Shown: in pieces, positions 51,220 through 59,892 of the stretch
Numbering within the stretch: position 1 is the first letter of the stretch
How the letters are laid out: each line of letters begins with the position of its first letter
Assembly: GCF_024343735.1 (NCBI RefSeq)
Contig: NZ_RJUE01000063.1
Span: forward strand, 1-64,000
Origin: Lacihabitans sp. CCS-44
Lineage (GTDB): Bacteria > Bacteroidota > Bacteroidia > Cytophagales > Spirosomataceae
Length of the DNA stretch: 64,000 nucleotides
Reading direction: 5' to 3'
Translations under genes and position numbers: made by a program
Notes under the pieces: generated by a model
What the model was told of the DNA's origin: nothing
Databases searched by the model: none
What the model saw: only the letters and a program-made list of their open reading frames with translations

Positions 51220-52533
51220 TTGCGTAAAAAACAGATTGTGGAATACCTTTCGGCTCGATTAACCAGAAAACCACTTTTACTCAATATTTGGTGCTTTGTT
51301 GCGGCTTTTGGGGCTTATTTTTGTACCTATGCCTTTCGAAAGCCCTTTTTTACGGCCCAGTTTGATGGTTATGTGCTTTGGGGCATGAGCCTCAAAAGTG
51401 TCTATATCATCATGCAAGTGTTGGGTTATATGAGTTCTAAGTTTATCGGCGTAAAAATCATATCAGAGCTTCAGCCGCAACAAAGAATCAAGCTCATTAT
51501 TTCCTTGATATCCATCGCTGGTTTGGCTCTTCTGTTTTTTGGTTGGGTGCCAGCACCTTACAATCTCCCTTTTTTGTTTATTAATGGCTTGCCTTTGGGC
51601 ATGGTTTGGGGTGTACTTTTTAGTTTTTTGGAGGGGCGGAGGTTTACCGAAATATTGGGTATTGGCTTGAGCATCAATATGATCATGACTTCAGGAATTT
51701 TGAAATCCGTGTATCTTTATATTCAAGGTTATTATGGTTTTTCTGAATTTTGGATGCCTTTTGTGGTAGGTGTTATCTTTTTGCCCGCTTTTGCCATTTT
51801 TGTGTGGATGTTGAGCAAAATTCCGCCTCCAAACAAGGAAGAACAACTGGTAAAAGTCTCTCGCAAACCGATGAACAATACCGAAAAAGTGAAAATACTT
51901 TCGAAGTATGGTTTTGGTATTTTAACCATCATATTGGTGTATGCATTTTTCACAACGCTCCGGGATTTTCGAGACAATTTTGCGGTCGAGATTTGGCATC
52001 AGATTGACAGCCAGCATTCTAAACTGATTTTTGCTAAGACAGAAACCATTATTGCTTCGGTGGTTATGGTGTTTTTGGCGTTTATTGCTTTTTTCAAAAA
52101 CAACCGCACAGCCTATTACGCCATCACGATCATGATTGTTTTTTCCTTGCTTTCCATACTCTTGAGTAATTATCTTTTTCGGGCGGACATTATTTCACCA
52201 CAAATATGGATGACTACGCTAGGTATTGGATTTTATCTGCCCTATTTGTTGATACAGATTGCTTATTTTGAGAGGCTTATAGCATATCAAAGGATTAAGG
52301 GCAATGCGGGGTTCTTTGTGTATTTGTGCGATAGTGTTGGGTATTTGGGTAGTGTGGTGCTGCTGTTTTACAAGGAATTTAGCGAGAAAAGTATAAATTA
52401 TAGTCAGACACTTTTGGAACTCAGTGAAGCGACTGGTTATCTGGGAATATTATTGATTGCGGTGCAGTTTTTCTTTTTTGAGAAGAAATATACCAAGCAA
52501 AAAGAATACGAATTTAGCGAAACAATTGGTTGA
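51220..52533 (+). CDS. DUF5690 family MFS-like transporter
   Basis: 437 residues, about 12 helices. TTG start; no better ATG precedes the first helix. The segment AFGAYFCTYAFRKPFFTAQF near 29-48 resembles the signature of organophosphate antiporters such as GlpT/UhpT (Y-x-x-R-K-x-F). DUF5690 has no proven substrate. Tail-to-tail with the TIGR03364-type oxidoreductase gene: the last 20 nt overlap. With that gene and the phosphonatase-like gene, it is a candidate importer for a phosphonate (inference). Confidence 0.82.
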   Translation: MRKKQIVEYLSARLTRKPLLLNIWCFVAAFGAYFCTYAFRKPFFTAQFDGYVLWGMSLKSVYIIMQVLGYMSSKFIGVKIISELQPQQRIKLIISLISIAGLALLFFGWVPAPYNLPFLFINGLPLGMVWGVLFSFLEGRRFTEILGIGLSINMIMTSGILKSVYLYIQGYYGFSEFWMPFVVGVIFLPAFAIFVWMLSKIPPPNKEEQLVKVSRKPMNNTEKVKILSKYGFGILTIILVYAFFTTLRDFRDNFAVEIWHQIDSQHSKLIFAKTETIIASVVMVFLAFIAFFKNNRTAYYAITIMIVFSLLSILLSNYLFRADIISPQIWMTTLGIGFYLPYLLIQIAYFERLIAYQRIKGNAGFFVYLCDSVGYLGSVVLLFYKEFSEKSINYSQTLLELSEATGYLGILLIAVQFFFFEKKYTKQKEYEFSETIG

Positions 52534-53659
52534 TTTTGGCTTCGGCATAACCCGCACTGGTGGTCATTCCCTTGCCGCCTATTCCTGTTCTGATTTCGAT
52601 ATTTTCTGATATTTTATGTTCAAAAATTCCGTCAGGATGTTGGGCATAATAACCCGCCCAAGTTTGTGCATAACTGTTTCTGGGAATATTCAGAATCAAT
52701 TCTGCCTCGTTTTTCATGAGGTCGTTGATATAATCATTTACGCCTAATCCCAGATTTTCCACCCCACTCACGCCAGCATATTCGTGCGAATCGCCCACTA
52801 TGATACTGCCGTCGGGCAATTGCTTGAAAAGAATGTGAATTCCCCAATTTTTAAGTTCCAATAAATGATCGGGCGTTTTGAGTTTTACAAAAGACGGACA
52901 TTCCTCAAAAGATTCGTATCGTCTGATAGTAAGGCCAGTTAATATGTTGGCTTTGAGGTTAAATTGCTTCAAAGGCAGCGTTTTCATCATCTGCAATTTA
53001 CTCACTATCAAGCCACTGTTTTGATAGATTTCGGGAAACAAAAGATTGAAAACATAACCGCTACAAATGATGGTTTTCTCAGCCAAAAATACTTCGCTGC
53101 CTGCTGTTTCAACTTTTACGTCTCCATTTTGTTCTTCCACGTTTATCACGGCTGTATAGCTTTTATAAACCACACCCAACTTCTCCACACAGTAGTCTAT
53201 CAGTTTGTAGATAAACTCTGAAGAATTCACGCTATATTCTTTTGGATAAAAAATAGAGCTTTTTATATAGTCCGAATTTATGTCTGGAAAATGTACTTTT
53301 GTTGCTGTTTTGGAAAGAATTTCTTGGGTATAACCTGCATTATTGTGCAACTCAGCAACTTCATTTATTAGATTCAATTCATCTTCGTCAGAGGCTATAT
53401 ACACACTTCCGTTTTTAACTAAAGTAAAATCAGCTTCAGCTTGTAGCTCATCAAATATTTCCAAACTTCTGATGCCGAACTTTTGCCAGTAAGTATCTAA
53501 GCCAGAAGGAACCACCTGACCGAAATTTTGAATGGTGCTACCTACTGGTCGATTATCTTTTTCAAGCAAAAGTACCTTTTTGCCCATTTTGGCAGCATGA
53601 AATGCATGGAAAGTGCCCATTATGCCTGCACCAACTACTATTAGGTCGTATTTTTTCAT
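52514..53659 (-). CDS. FAD-dependent oxidoreductase, TIGR03364 type
   Basis: 381 residues from the ATG at 53659, which starts MKKYDLIVVGAGIMGTFHAF, FAD motif GAGIMG at 10-15. The DAO-like fold continues with QNFGQVVPSGL near 49-59 and ends IRTGIGGKGMTTSAGYAEA. TIGR03364 proteins lie in phosphonate-utilisation loci beside phosphonatase-like hydrolases and are thought to oxidise aminoethylphosphonate or N-methyl derivatives to the aldehyde. The next gene upstream on the same strand encodes such a hydrolase. The intervening 372 bp hold a repeat fragment and a ~200-bp hairpin element. Confidence 0.87.
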   Translation of the reverse strand: MKKYDLIVVGAGIMGTFHAFHAAKMGKKVLLLEKDNRPVGSTIQNFGQVVPSGLDTYWQKFGIRSLEIFDELQAEADFTLVKNGSVYIASDEDELNLINEVAELHNNAGYTQEILSKTATKVHFPDINSDYIKSSIFYPKEYSVNSSEFIYKLIDYCVEKLGVVYKSYTAVINVEEQNGDVKVETAGSEVFLAEKTIICSGYVFNLLFPEIYQNSGLIVSKLQMMKTLPLKQFNLKANILTGLTIRRYESFEECPSFVKLKTPDHLLELKNWGIHILFKQLPDGSIIVGDSHEYAGVSGVENLGLGVNDYINDLMKNEAELILNIPRNSYAQTWAGYYAQHPDGIFEHKISENIEIRTGIGGKGMTTSAGYAEAKINQLFR

Positions 53660-53671
53660 TTTTCTGAATTT

Positions 53672-53700
53672 TCTCGCAAAGTCGCAGAGACGCAAAGGGT
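53672..53700 (+). repeat. Fragment of the cgcaaagacgcaaa repeat family
   Basis: tctcgcaaagtcgcagagac followed by gcaaaggg: a close member of the family seen at 4321 and 58492. Confidence 0.55.
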
Positions 53701-53766
53701 TAATTGGTTCTTAGTCATAATTATTGGAAACTTCAAAATCAAATAATATACTTGATTCTGAAATCA

Positions 53767-53963
53767 CTTTCGTCGCCTTGCCGGTGGAGCCTTCATTTTT
53801 TTTCAAAAAAAACGAACGGAGGGGTCCGACTCCAAAAAAAACTGCACCCAGCAAACTCACACACTCAAAATTCTGTAAAAATGTCTTTTCATAAATTAGA
53901 ATTTTTTTGAACAGAATTTTGAGTGTGTTCAAACAGTGCTGGCTGTTATAAGGAATCATTTCT
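53767..53963. repeat. ~200-bp element A (conserved ends, long hairpin inside)
   Basis: Left end ctttcgtcgccttgccgg and ...gccttcattttt match element B at 54933; right end ttataaggaatcatttct matches B's right end (one mismatch). Inside is a perfect 18-bp inverted repeat acacactcaaaattctgt (53859-53876) / its complement (53911-53928) with a 34-nt spacer, flanked by a second pair ccagca/tgctgg (53848-53853, 53937-53942). No coding potential seen. Confidence 0.65.
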
Positions 53964-54031
53964 TTTTTATTTTCCACAGTTTTTGACGAAAAACTGTTTA
54001 ATTGTTTGTTGAATGACCAACAATGGTTCTT

Positions 54032-54751
54032 TTATCTTTCCAAAATAATCTTAAGCTCAGACAGATCTACTAAAAGGCCATCATTGGGATATGCTTCGAG
54101 TTGAGTTCTACTATGTGTGCCGTTGCAAACACCAAGACTTAGAGAAACACCAGCACTTTTACCCGATTGCAAATCCGACGGAGTGTCGCCAATGTTGATG
54201 ACATTTTTTATGTCACTGATGCCTAGTGTTTTTACCGCTTTTAGAATCATATCGGGCTGTGGACGACCTTTTTCAACTTCGTCAGAAGCTATCGAAAGGT
54301 CGATAATCCCTTTTCCAGAGGCATTAAAGTAGTCTTCATTAAGTCCATCCAACCAGCCCAATTTGTGAAAGATGATGTTGGTTATTTTTCTGTAAAAACC
54401 TGTGGTTAAAGCTATTTTGATGTTGTGGGATTTAAGGTATTCGAATATTTCTAGGCAATGGTCAGTGGGAAAAATGGTGTGATTTTCGTAATGTTCTTCT
54501 AAAATTCTTGTAAAGTTTTCATAGCTATATTGTACGTTTTTGGCAAATTCTGCGTGTGATTCACCTATTTTTTCATTCCAGAGCATTCTGAATACTTCTA
54601 TTTTTGAATAACCCTGAAGTGCTAATATTCTCTCTTCATTTACGTCTAAATCAGTGATTTTGCAAGCTTCTGCAAAGCAAGTTTCTACTTCTTTTTGGTC
54701 TCTGACGGTAGTGCCTGCCATGTCAAATATTACCAGTTCTATATTTTTCAT
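54032..54751 (-). CDS. Phosphonatase-like HAD hydrolase (PhnX-like)
   Basis: 239 residues. HAD fold with nucleophile D10 and the phosphonatase-type motif FDMAGTTVRD, cap helices (about 20-95), ALTTGFYRK, then motif III/IV in EKGRPQPDMI and INIGDTPSDLQSG. The FDMAGTT block separates phosphonatase-type enzymes from other HADs; the Schiff-base lysine of true PhnX is not apparent, as in TIGR03351 proteins. It should split the C-P bond of phosphonoacetaldehyde or a related molecule, after the FAD enzyme has made it. Flanked by the two ~200-bp elements. Confidence 0.88.
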   Translation of the reverse strand: MKNIELVIFDMAGTTVRDQKEVETCFAEACKITDLDVNEERILALQGYSKIEVFRMLWNEKIGESHAEFAKNVQYSYENFTRILEEHYENHTIFPTDHCLEIFEYLKSHNIKIALTTGFYRKITNIIFHKLGWLDGLNEDYFNASGKGIIDLSIASDEVEKGRPQPDMILKAVKTLGISDIKNVINIGDTPSDLQSGKSAGVSLSLGVCNGTHSRTQLEAYPNDGLLVDLSELKIILER

Positions 54752-54757
54752 TATTTT

Positions 54758-54785
54758 ACCGCTTCGTCCCTAAGATGCGAAGGGA
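54758..54785 (-). repeat. Fragment of the cgcaaagacgcaaa repeat family, degenerate
   Basis: accgcttcgtccctaagatg then cgaaggga, directly before the HAD gene start; a diverged copy. Confidence 0.4.
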
Positions 54786-54932
54786 AATGATCTTCCTCAT
54801 TATCTTAAGACTTGTTATTTTATATTTTACAAAAATATGGAACTGGATTTTTAGAGAGGTTAAGCTAGTGTTAAATTAGAATTATAGTAAAAATTAAATC
54901 TTATCTATTATTTCAGAATTGACTTTTATATA

Positions 54933-55135
54933 CTTTCGACGCCTGGCCGGCGGCCTTCATTTTTGCGAGTCGTCGCACCGTTTGAAAAAACGAAGCAAAA
55001 AAACACTCACAAATCGGGACACCGAATCGAATTGGTTCTCATGAAAAATTTGAAATTGGCCATTGAGTTTTTATTGGAATTGTGGATTTCAAATTTTCCA
55101 AACGGACTTTTTTGTGATTATAAGGAAGCATTTCT
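54933..55135. repeat. ~200-bp element B (conserved ends, different hairpin inside)
   Basis: Left end ctttcgacgcctggccgg and ...ccttcattttt, right end ttataaggaagcatttct, both shared with element A in the same orientation and total length (203 vs 197). The interior differs: an imperfect 15-bp inverted repeat around gaaaaatttgaaat / atttcaaattttcc near 55040-55100. It fills the 467-bp gap 54752-55218, in which no gene is supported. Confidence 0.65.
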
Positions 55136-55218
55136 CATTATTTTTGTTTTTACTGAATCATTTAACACCCACTTAATGATTTGGTTATTTTGGGTTCGGA
55201 ATTTTGCAAAAAAAACGA

Positions 55219-56136
55219 ATGCAAAGACGTGGCCTTTTAAAAAGTCTTGGACTGATCACAGGTGGACTGGTTTTACCGAAAGAAATTTTAGCCCAAGAAA
55301 CACCAAAAAAGAAATCCATTCGAATAGCTCACATCACCGATACCCACATTCAGCCTCACATTGGTGCCGCCAAAGGGTTCGAAAAATGCCTTCACCATAT
55401 TCAGAATTCAGAGCAGAAAATTGACTTTGTCATAAACGGTGGAGATGCCATCATGGGTTCGCACAATGCTTCGTCGAACAGTATTGGAAAGCAATGGGAA
55501 TTGTATAAAAGTGTTATAAAATCTGAGAATAGACTGCCTGTTTACAATTGTGTTGGTAACCACGACATTTATAGAAAAAAAGACGATTTGCAGGGTTTTG
55601 AAGACGGCAAAAAGGAAGCCATGGATCATTTCGAAATGAACAAAACTTATTATTCCTTCAGTGCCGCCAACTGGAAGGTGATAGTTTTGGATAGTGTTCA
55701 AGGCAAATTGAACTTGAAAGGTTACCAAGGTAAAATAGACGAACTGCAACTTGATTGGCTGAAAAATCAACTTAAAGAAACGCCAAAAGAGACTCATATT
55801 CTGATAGTTTCGCATATTCCTATTTTGTCTGCTTGCGTGTTTTTAGATGGCAAAAATTTCAAGAATGGCGAATGGCGTGTACCCGAAACTTGGATGCACT
55901 CCGACACGGAGGATTTGGTAGAGCTTTTTGCCAATTATCCCAACATCAAACTGGCCATCAGTGGACATATACACCTGACTGATAGGATTGAGTACAACCA
56001 AATAACCTACTGCTGCAATGGTGCCGTCAGTGGCAACTGGTGGATGGGCAATTACAAACAAACAAAGCCTGGCTACGCCATTATTGATTTGTATGAAGAT
56101 GGTACTTTTGAAAATAAGTATTTGAGTTATTCTTAA
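55219..56136 (+). CDS. Calcineurin-like metallophosphoesterase, probable Tat export
   Basis: 305 residues from the ATG at 55219 (a TTG 15 nt before is possible). MQRRGLLKSLGLITGG is a Tat-type signal start with the twin arginines. Metallophosphoesterase motifs: ITDTHIQ (I) near 39-45, NGGDAIM (II), VGNHDIY (III), SHIPI (IV) and SGHIHLTD (V). All five metal-binding blocks are present. It would release phosphate from phosphomonoesters or diesters in the periplasm. It reads away from the HAD gene; the alkaline-phosphatase-type gene follows after 121 bp. Confidence 0.91.
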   Translation: MQRRGLLKSLGLITGGLVLPKEILAQETPKKKSIRIAHITDTHIQPHIGAAKGFEKCLHHIQNSEQKIDFVINGGDAIMGSHNASSNSIGKQWELYKSVIKSENRLPVYNCVGNHDIYRKKDDLQGFEDGKKEAMDHFEMNKTYYSFSAANWKVIVLDSVQGKLNLKGYQGKIDELQLDWLKNQLKETPKETHILIVSHIPILSACVFLDGKNFKNGEWRVPETWMHSDTEDLVELFANYPNIKLAISGHIHLTDRIEYNQITYCCNGAVSGNWWMGNYKQTKPGYAIIDLYEDGTFENKYLSYS

Positions 56137-56228
56137 AAATTTGTCTTATTTTAGTCCAAGTCAATTCAATCCCTTTTTTTAAGGAACATCTATGAAAAGT
56201 TTTAGACACTCAAGAGAATGATTATTTC

Positions 56229-56245
56229 TTTGTGTCTTTGCGTGA
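56229..56245 (-). repeat. Short fragment of the cgcaaagacgcaaa repeat family
   Basis: tttgtgtctttgcgtga, just before the phosphatase start codon at 56258. Confidence 0.4.
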
Positions 56246-56257
56246 AAATATAAATAC

Positions 56258-57325
56258 ATGAAAAAAATATTATTTTTCGTTTTTACCCTTATTTCAATAC
56301 AATCTTTTAGCCAAAAAACCGAGAATATTTTCCTTATAACTTCGGATGGTTTACGTTGGCAAGATGTATTTGCTGGAGCTGATTCTGCTATTATTTTCAA
56401 TAAGGTTTTTACACCAGATTCTGCCGAAATTGTTAAGGAGTTTTGGGATAAATCAGCACAGAATAGGAGGGAAATATTGATGCCGTTTTTATGGAAAACA
56501 TTAACTAAGGAAGGTCAGATTTACGGCAACAGATGGAAAGGGAACTTTATGGATGTGGACAATATTTACAGATTCTCGTATCCAGGTTACAATGAATTAC
56601 TCACAGGTTTTGCTGATGTTGAGATAAATTCTAATGATAAAAATTATAATAAAAATGTAACAGTTTTAGAGTATCTAAATAAGCAGCCAAAATTTAAGGG
56701 AAAAGTGGCGGCTTTCAGTACTTGGGATGTTTTTCCGTATATCATAAATGACAAAAGGAGTGGTATTCCGGTAAATTCTGGCCGAGAATTGGTAGAAGGA
56801 AAGCTGTCGCCAAAGCAAGAATTACTCAATGAAATACAACTGTTGGCTCCACATGCCAAAGCTGAGCGACACGATTTTATAACTTATTTCCAAGCAAAGG
56901 AATATGTGGCATTAAACAAGCCCAAAGTCATGTTTATTTCTTTTGACGATACCGATGGATACGCTCATGCTGGTAAGTACAAAGAATATTTACAATCGGC
57001 TCATGCATTTGATAAATACCTCAGCGACCTCTGGAATTATTGCCAGTCGCAACCCGAATACAAAGACAAAACCACGTTTATCATCACGACCGATCACGGT
57101 AGAGGAGACAGAGACAAGTCGGAATGGACCAGCCATGGTCAGAGAATCAGAGATGCCGCACAGATTTGGATGGCAGTAATTGGGCCAGATACACCCGCGA
57201 CGGGAGAAATAGCCACCAAACAAAATCTTTTCCAAAACCAGATTGCCAAAACATTGGCGGATTTACTCGGATATAATTTTGAAAATGGAAAAGAAATAGG
57301 CAAAGAAATTGAGAGTGTCAAATAG
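56258..57325 (+). CDS. Exported alkaline phosphatase superfamily enzyme
   Basis: 355 residues with a signal peptide (1-18, ending SFSQ). Metal-binding D30 in ITSDGLRWQD, a probable nucleophile in FSYPGYNELLTG, then FISFDDTDGYAHAG and ITTDHGRGD with the later metal ligands, the layout of phosphodiesterase/phosphonoacetate hydrolase-like members. The exact substrate cannot be told; a phosphate or phosphonate ester fits the neighbours (metallophosphoesterase, HAD). Ends at a bidirectional terminator. Confidence 0.86.
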   Translation: MKKILFFVFTLISIQSFSQKTENIFLITSDGLRWQDVFAGADSAIIFNKVFTPDSAEIVKEFWDKSAQNRREILMPFLWKTLTKEGQIYGNRWKGNFMDVDNIYRFSYPGYNELLTGFADVEINSNDKNYNKNVTVLEYLNKQPKFKGKVAAFSTWDVFPYIINDKRSGIPVNSGRELVEGKLSPKQELLNEIQLLAPHAKAERHDFITYFQAKEYVALNKPKVMFISFDDTDGYAHAGKYKEYLQSAHAFDKYLSDLWNYCQSQPEYKDKTTFIITTDHGRGDRDKSEWTSHGQRIRDAAQIWMAVIGPDTPATGEIATKQNLFQNQIAKTLADLLGYNFENGKEIGKEIESVK

Positions 57326-57385
57326 ATACATTTAGCATAATGTTTTGACGAAAGAATTTAATTATACGCTTAAAGAATTATTTTT

Positions 57386-57412
57386 AAAATCAGAGGTTTT
57401 ACCTCTGATTTT
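57386..57412. terminator. Bidirectional terminator between convergent genes
   Basis: Perfect 12-bp stem aaaatcagaggt / acctctgatttt with a ttt loop, positioned between the phosphatase and ATP-grasp stops. Confidence 0.9.
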
Positions 57413-57416
57413 CCTT

Positions 57417-58478
57417 TCAATCTATTCTGCAAGCATGGTTACTCTCAATTCTTTTGATGGCTTCAAATGCCACTTGGTGCTCTACTACCCCTATAAGATT
57501 TTCTGGAATTCCTACACATGAGCAGTTTACTTCACTCAAAACATAAAGGTCTTTCCCCACATTATTTGTATCTAGAATAAAATCAGCCGTCCAAATTAGC
57601 GGTAATTGGCTCATTGCCAGTTCGGCTTTAATAGTAGGTAGGGACTTTATTAGTAATGTAGCCAAATCAATGTATTCTATTGGTGAGTGATAAGAATATG
57701 TTGCTCCAGAAAACAAGGTTGCTGAGAAAGCTCCCGTAGTGGCCACAGGTTTTTTGTGAATAATGTAGGATGGATGGTCACCGATCATTAATACTCTATA
57801 CTCGCCCTCTTTTATGCGTGGCAAAAATGGCATATCTACCATTAAATCTTGTTCTCCAACAATGTATTTCTCACACATTTTCATAAAATAATCGAGCGTG
57901 TGGATTCTCGATTTGTTGTCTTTTGCTTCCGTATATTTCACTAACGTGTCTATCGGCAATTCCCCAATTGTATTTACTGTCGAATTGTCCCAAACCTGAA
58001 CTTTCCAGATACCTACACCAGTAGAACCCCTGTTTTGTTTCAAAACTCTTTCGCCTTGGGCTAATGCAAAAGGAAATTTTTTTCTAAATTCTTCGATGGT
58101 AAAATATGCATGCGTGTCATTTTTAACAAGTGGCGTATTTTTTAGCTTTAGAAGAAAATATTTAGAGCCAAAGTTGAGCATTTCATCAGGATGCGACATG
58201 GCCGCAAGGCCTACCTTGTGTAGTGCCCTGAGGGTTTCGAGATATATTTTTTCGCCTTTGGGTAAGTTACCTGGGTTTATTCTGCTTATATAACCACTGA
58301 ATATAGCTGATACATAGTCAAAGATTTCACTCTTCCATTCATCTCTAAAGTATATTATTTCACAGTCCCAGCCTTGTTTTTTTATGGCATTAACTATTGG
58401 CATTGTGTCTTTTCTTAGGCCATTGAGCCATTTATCAGAACCACCTTCTACTTCAAAAATCACAATGTTTTTTTTCAT
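57417..58478 (-). CDS. ATP-grasp-like protein (Cj0069-type)
   Basis: 353 residues. Pre-ATP-grasp part 1-130, then ATP-binding elements: glycine-rich loop LKQNRGSTGVGIWKV near 146-160, EYRVLMIGDHPSYIIHKKP near 227-245 and metal-site-like LSEVNCSCVG near the end (E and N as ligands). It resembles RimK/Cj0069-type ligases that join a carboxylate to an amine using ATP. The acceptor is unknown; no peptide precursor is adjacent. Transcribed alone. Confidence 0.75.
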   Translation of the reverse strand: MKKNIVIFEVEGGSDKWLNGLRKDTMPIVNAIKKQGWDCEIIYFRDEWKSEIFDYVSAIFSGYISRINPGNLPKGEKIYLETLRALHKVGLAAMSHPDEMLNFGSKYFLLKLKNTPLVKNDTHAYFTIEEFRKKFPFALAQGERVLKQNRGSTGVGIWKVQVWDNSTVNTIGELPIDTLVKYTEAKDNKSRIHTLDYFMKMCEKYIVGEQDLMVDMPFLPRIKEGEYRVLMIGDHPSYIIHKKPVATTGAFSATLFSGATYSYHSPIEYIDLATLLIKSLPTIKAELAMSQLPLIWTADFILDTNNVGKDLYVLSEVNCSCVGIPENLIGVVEHQVAFEAIKRIESNHACRID

Positions 58479-58491
58479 AATGTTTATAGTT

Positions 58492-58517
58492 TACCACTAG
58501 GCCGCAAAGACACAAGG
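58492..58517 (+). repeat. Fragment of the cgcaaagacgcaaa repeat family
   Basis: taccactaggccgcaaagac then acaagg, close to the copy at 4321. The 326-bp gap 58479-58804 otherwise has no gene that I can support. Confidence 0.5.
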
Positions 58518-58804
58518 AAATAATATTCCCTTGTATGTCTGTTTTACAGTACTTTCAGTTTATAGAGCAAAGTTTCTTTGAAAAAGGTAGTATTTTCCAG
58601 TTTCAAATTTTACGGTAAAACTATGCCGAGTTGTTGTGCAAAAGGTCCAAATGATGTTAACAAATCGTTAGTTGAGGGTTAAGTTTTTGGTACTGTTTTT
58701 TAGGTGCAGTGAAATATAATATTTAACAATACCATAATAGCCAAAGGCAACGTTTGTGTTCTATTTTATCGTTTATTTACCAAAACAAGCTAAACTCCTT
58801 TGAT

Positions 58805-59824
58805 ATGAAAATACACCTAGTTTCTTCCACAGATTTTATGGCTAAAGGCACAGGCGTACACAGTGCTTTTGTGGGTATGTTTGATTTATTAAAAGAGAAA
58901 AACGATGTTGAGGTTTTGAGAAATCAAGAAGGCTTCGGCGATATTTTTCACTCACATTCTTATGGTTTGTATTATTTTTTGAAGTCTCGCAAATACAAAG
59001 GCCGCCGAATTCATACCGTACACACCACGCCAGCAACCATTAAAGGCTCGGTGGTTTTTCCAAGTTTAGTATTGCCTTTTGCCAAGCTTTATTTTAAAAA
59101 GGTTTTTAACCATGCCGATGTCTGCATTGCCATATCGCCGATGGTAGAAAAGAACCTTAGGGAGTTGGGAGTAACTTCCAAAATTATAAACATTGGCAAT
59201 CCAATAGATTTAGACAAGTGGTATCCAAGTGTTGAAAAGCGAGTTTTGGGTAGAAAACTCATTGAGCTTGATATAGATAAAAAAGTGGTGCTGGGTGTGG
59301 GTCAGTTACAAAAACGTAAGGGTGTGGAGGATTTTATAGAATTGGCTGAAAAACATCCAGATATATACTTTGTTTGGGCAGGAAGCAGGCCTTTTGGAGC
59401 GATAACGGAGGGCGTTAGACGTATCAATCAGAGAATAGAAGAAGCACCCGAAAATGTGAAATTTATCGGACAAGTTGACCTCGAAAATATGCCGAATCTC
59501 TATGCTGCTGCTGATGTGTTTTTGTTTCCTTCTTACCAAGAAAACAGTCCATTGTCGCCCATAGAAGCCGCGGCCACGGGTTTGCCTGTTTTGTTTAGAG
59601 ACTTGAGCGAATATGAGATGTTGTATGAGTCGGATTATCTAAAAGCAAAAAACAACCTAGAATTTTCACGGTTGATTAGCAATGTTTTTGAGGATAAAAA
59701 ATACATGCAATATGCTAAAGAATTATCGGCTACCTTGGTTAAACAATTCGATAAAAATGCTATCCGAAAAAAACTCATTTCGTTGTACGAGAATGTGTAT
59801 AATGGGCTGGATATAGCGGTTTAA
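58805..59824 (+). CDS. GT4-family glycosyltransferase
   Basis: 339 residues from the ATG at 58805 (an upstream in-frame start would add an unlike segment). GT-B fold: MKIHLVSSTDFMAKGTGVHS with the N-terminal GTG loop, then VLGVGQLQKRKGVEDFIELA near 175-194, FIGQVDLENMPNLYAAADVFLFPS and the donor-binding SYQENSPLSPIEAAATGLPVL (E-x7-E). It transfers a sugar to a lipid or glycan at the cytoplasmic face. It is followed 68 nt later by the UPF0104-type membrane protein, a likely partner. Confidence 0.9.
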   Translation: MKIHLVSSTDFMAKGTGVHSAFVGMFDLLKEKNDVEVLRNQEGFGDIFHSHSYGLYYFLKSRKYKGRRIHTVHTTPATIKGSVVFPSLVLPFAKLYFKKVFNHADVCIAISPMVEKNLRELGVTSKIINIGNPIDLDKWYPSVEKRVLGRKLIELDIDKKVVLGVGQLQKRKGVEDFIELAEKHPDIYFVWAGSRPFGAITEGVRRINQRIEEAPENVKFIGQVDLENMPNLYAAADVFLFPSYQENSPLSPIEAAATGLPVLFRDLSEYEMLYESDYLKAKNNLEFSRLISNVFEDKKYMQYAKELSATLVKQFDKNAIRKKLISLYENVYNGLDIAV

Positions 59825-59892
59825 GGTGGAAATTTCTATGATTATGTTTTGCTACTCTTTAAGCATTGCATCTTAGCCAGAAAATGTAAAAA

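Noticed and set aside
53767-55135. CRISPR array
   Set aside because: Only two long elements separated by a gene; no short regular repeats or spacers, and no cas genes in the window.
54963-55424. 153-codon frame on the plus strand
   Set aside because: It runs through element B and then overlaps the metallophosphoesterase gene in another frame; the overlapped gene has all five motifs.
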